From: an uncultured bacterium | GTDB lineage: Bacteria; Cyanobacteriota; Vampirovibrionia; Gastranaerophilales; Gastranaerophilaceae | Direction of reading: 5' to 3' | Assembly: GCA_937894665.1 (NCBI GenBank) | Contig: CALAWF010000011.1 | Location: 1-5,646, forward strand | Length of the DNA: 5,646 nucleotides | Shown: positions 5,013-5,646 of the stretch, in pieces | How the letters are laid out: the number at the start of each line of letters is the position of its first letter | Numbering within the stretch: the first letter of the stretch is position 1 | The notes under the pieces: model-generated | The model's database searches: none | Told to the model about the DNA's origin: nothing | What the model saw: only the letters and a program-made list of their open reading frames with translations | Made by a program: the position numbers and the translations under genes

Positions 5013-5646
5013 ATGAAACGAGCAATAATTACACCAACATTTAAAGGTCATTTTAAATATATTAAAAGATATTTGGAAAGTTTTAAAAAATATGTAACTG
5101 ACCCTAATGAAGTTACTATTATTTTTACAATATCTAAAGATGAAGAAAAACTTTTTAAAAATATAATCAAGCCATATAAAGAATTACCAATACAAGTTTT
5201 GTATTTAGAAGAATTGTTAGCTCATTTTGGAATATCTCAAACTCCTCAATTACTAATGGATAAATATAAAAAGTTCTCATTCCAAACAATGAAGAAATTT
5301 TACACAATACTATATTCAGACGCCGATTATTTTCTTGTTTTAGACTCTGAATCAATGTTTATAAGAGAAACAAACATAAGTAAATTATTTGATGATTTCA
5401 AACAATCCCCATTTATATCTTATTCAAATTTAAAGGAACGAGCTTATTTGAGCAATTTTACCGAAAATGTAATCAATAACATTGATTACATTTTAAATAC
5501 TAATTGTGATAAATGGTTCTTAGAAAATTTTGTATGGTTTTATGATAAAAATATTTTAAAAGATATGATAAATGATTTAGGACAACCAATAGAATTTGTT
5601 GACAAAATCTATCAAAATAGAAATGCACAAGGAATTGAATCGGGAG
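5013..5646 (+). CDS. DUF6492-like putative glycosyltransferase (3' end outside window)
   Basis: The frame is open from ATG 5013 to the window edge (211 codons) with no stop. The start M-K-R-A-I-I-T-P-T-F-K-G (1-12) is the first GT-A-like strand, recalling the 'vTPSyrGD' opening of DUF6492 proteins. F-Q-T-M-K-K-F-Y-T-I-L (90-100) followed by A-D-Y-F-L-V-L-D-S-E-S-M-F (104-116) matches the 'FQkllKl...yfLvlDSDt.f' block, with D-S-E in place of the usual D-S-D/DxD metal site. W-F-L-E-N-F-V-W-F-Y (168-177) is a later aromatic segment. The likely role is sugar transfer in polysaccharide assembly. Unlike the preceding genes it has its own 71-nt leader containing a hairpin. A perfect inverted repeat lies inside it at 5464-5494. 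The family call is from recalled motif resemblance. Confidence 0.62.
   Translation, partial: MKRAIITPTFKGHFKYIKRYLESFKKYVTDPNEVTIIFTISKDEEKLFKNIIKPYKELPIQVLYLEELLAHFGISQTPQLLMDKYKKFSFQTMKKFYTILYSDADYFLVLDSESMFIRETNISKLFDDFKQSPFISYSNLKERAYLSNFTENVINNIDYILNTNCDKWFLENFVWFYDKNILKDMINDLGQPIEFVDKIYQNRNAQGIESG
5464..5494 (+). repeat. Perfect 14-bp inverted repeat with 3-nt loop inside a coding region
   Basis: Arms 5464-5477 (AAAATGTAATCAAT) and 5481-5494 (ATTGATTACATTTT) are exact reverse complements around loop AAC. The codons spell E-N-V-I-N-N-I-D-Y-I-L, and nothing in the protein motifs demands the symmetry. It would form an AU-rich hairpin in the mRNA. The function is unknown. Confidence 0.7.

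Noticed and set aside
5167..5355. Open frame on the minus strand (62 codons)
   Set aside because: It is antisense to the DUF6492-like gene, whose protein motifs are clear in the + frame.
1..5646. CRISPR arrays, tRNA or rRNA genes, transposase or integrase genes
   Set aside because: No regularly spaced repeats, cloverleaf-like segments, rRNA-like stretches or mobile-element protein motifs were seen on either strand.

Overview
The window is a compact, AT-rich (roughly 30% GC) bacterial gene cluster with every supported gene on the + strand. Its content is that of a surface-polysaccharide (capsule or LPS/O-antigen type) biosynthesis locus. Strong AGGAGG-type Shine-Dalgarno sites, genes that overlap or nearly touch, and normal use of TAA, TAG and TGA as stops show an ordinary bacterium with genetic code 11. 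The species cannot be named from the sequence. Low GC, this enzyme mix and a G homopolymer recall host-associated AT-rich bacteria such as Campylobacterota, Brachyspira or low-GC gut lineages, but that is only an impression.

Layout: (1) 1-291, the 3' end of a glycosyltransferase whose start lies upstream of the window. (2) 261-1178, a Caps_synth/GT32-like glycosyltransferase. (3) 1171-1920, a sugar-phosphate nucleotidyltransferase-like protein. (4) 1904-3586, a large fusion of a second, divergent nucleotidyltransferase-like domain to an APH/choline-kinase-like phosphotransferase domain. (5) 3555-3932, a small capless HAD phosphatase. (6) 3934-4941, a putative glycosyltransferase of poorly characterised type, with a GTG start and a hydrophobic C-terminal tail. 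(7) 4942-5012, the only real intergenic gap, with a stem-loop. (8) 5013 to the window edge, a DUF6492-like putative glycosyltransferase cut off by the window.

Together the genes read as a precursor-activation module flanked by transfer enzymes. The kinase domain, the nucleotidyltransferases and the HAD phosphatase could make a nucleotide-activated building block, by the same logic as kinase/phosphatase/nucleotidyltransferase heptose activation. The flanking glycosyltransferase-like proteins would then add sugars or substituents to the polymer. The substrate cannot be read from the sequence.

The most unusual spot is 4925-4967. A nine-G tract forms the last codons of gene 6 and runs straight into a 13-bp hairpin that contains that gene's stop codon. 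This patch is very GC-rich in an AT-rich region. Slippage in the tract would give gene 6 two other C-termini, one of which ends exactly against the next gene's ATG, so this is a candidate phase-variable or coupling switch. A second oddity is a perfect 14-bp inverted repeat with a 3-nt loop inside gene 7.
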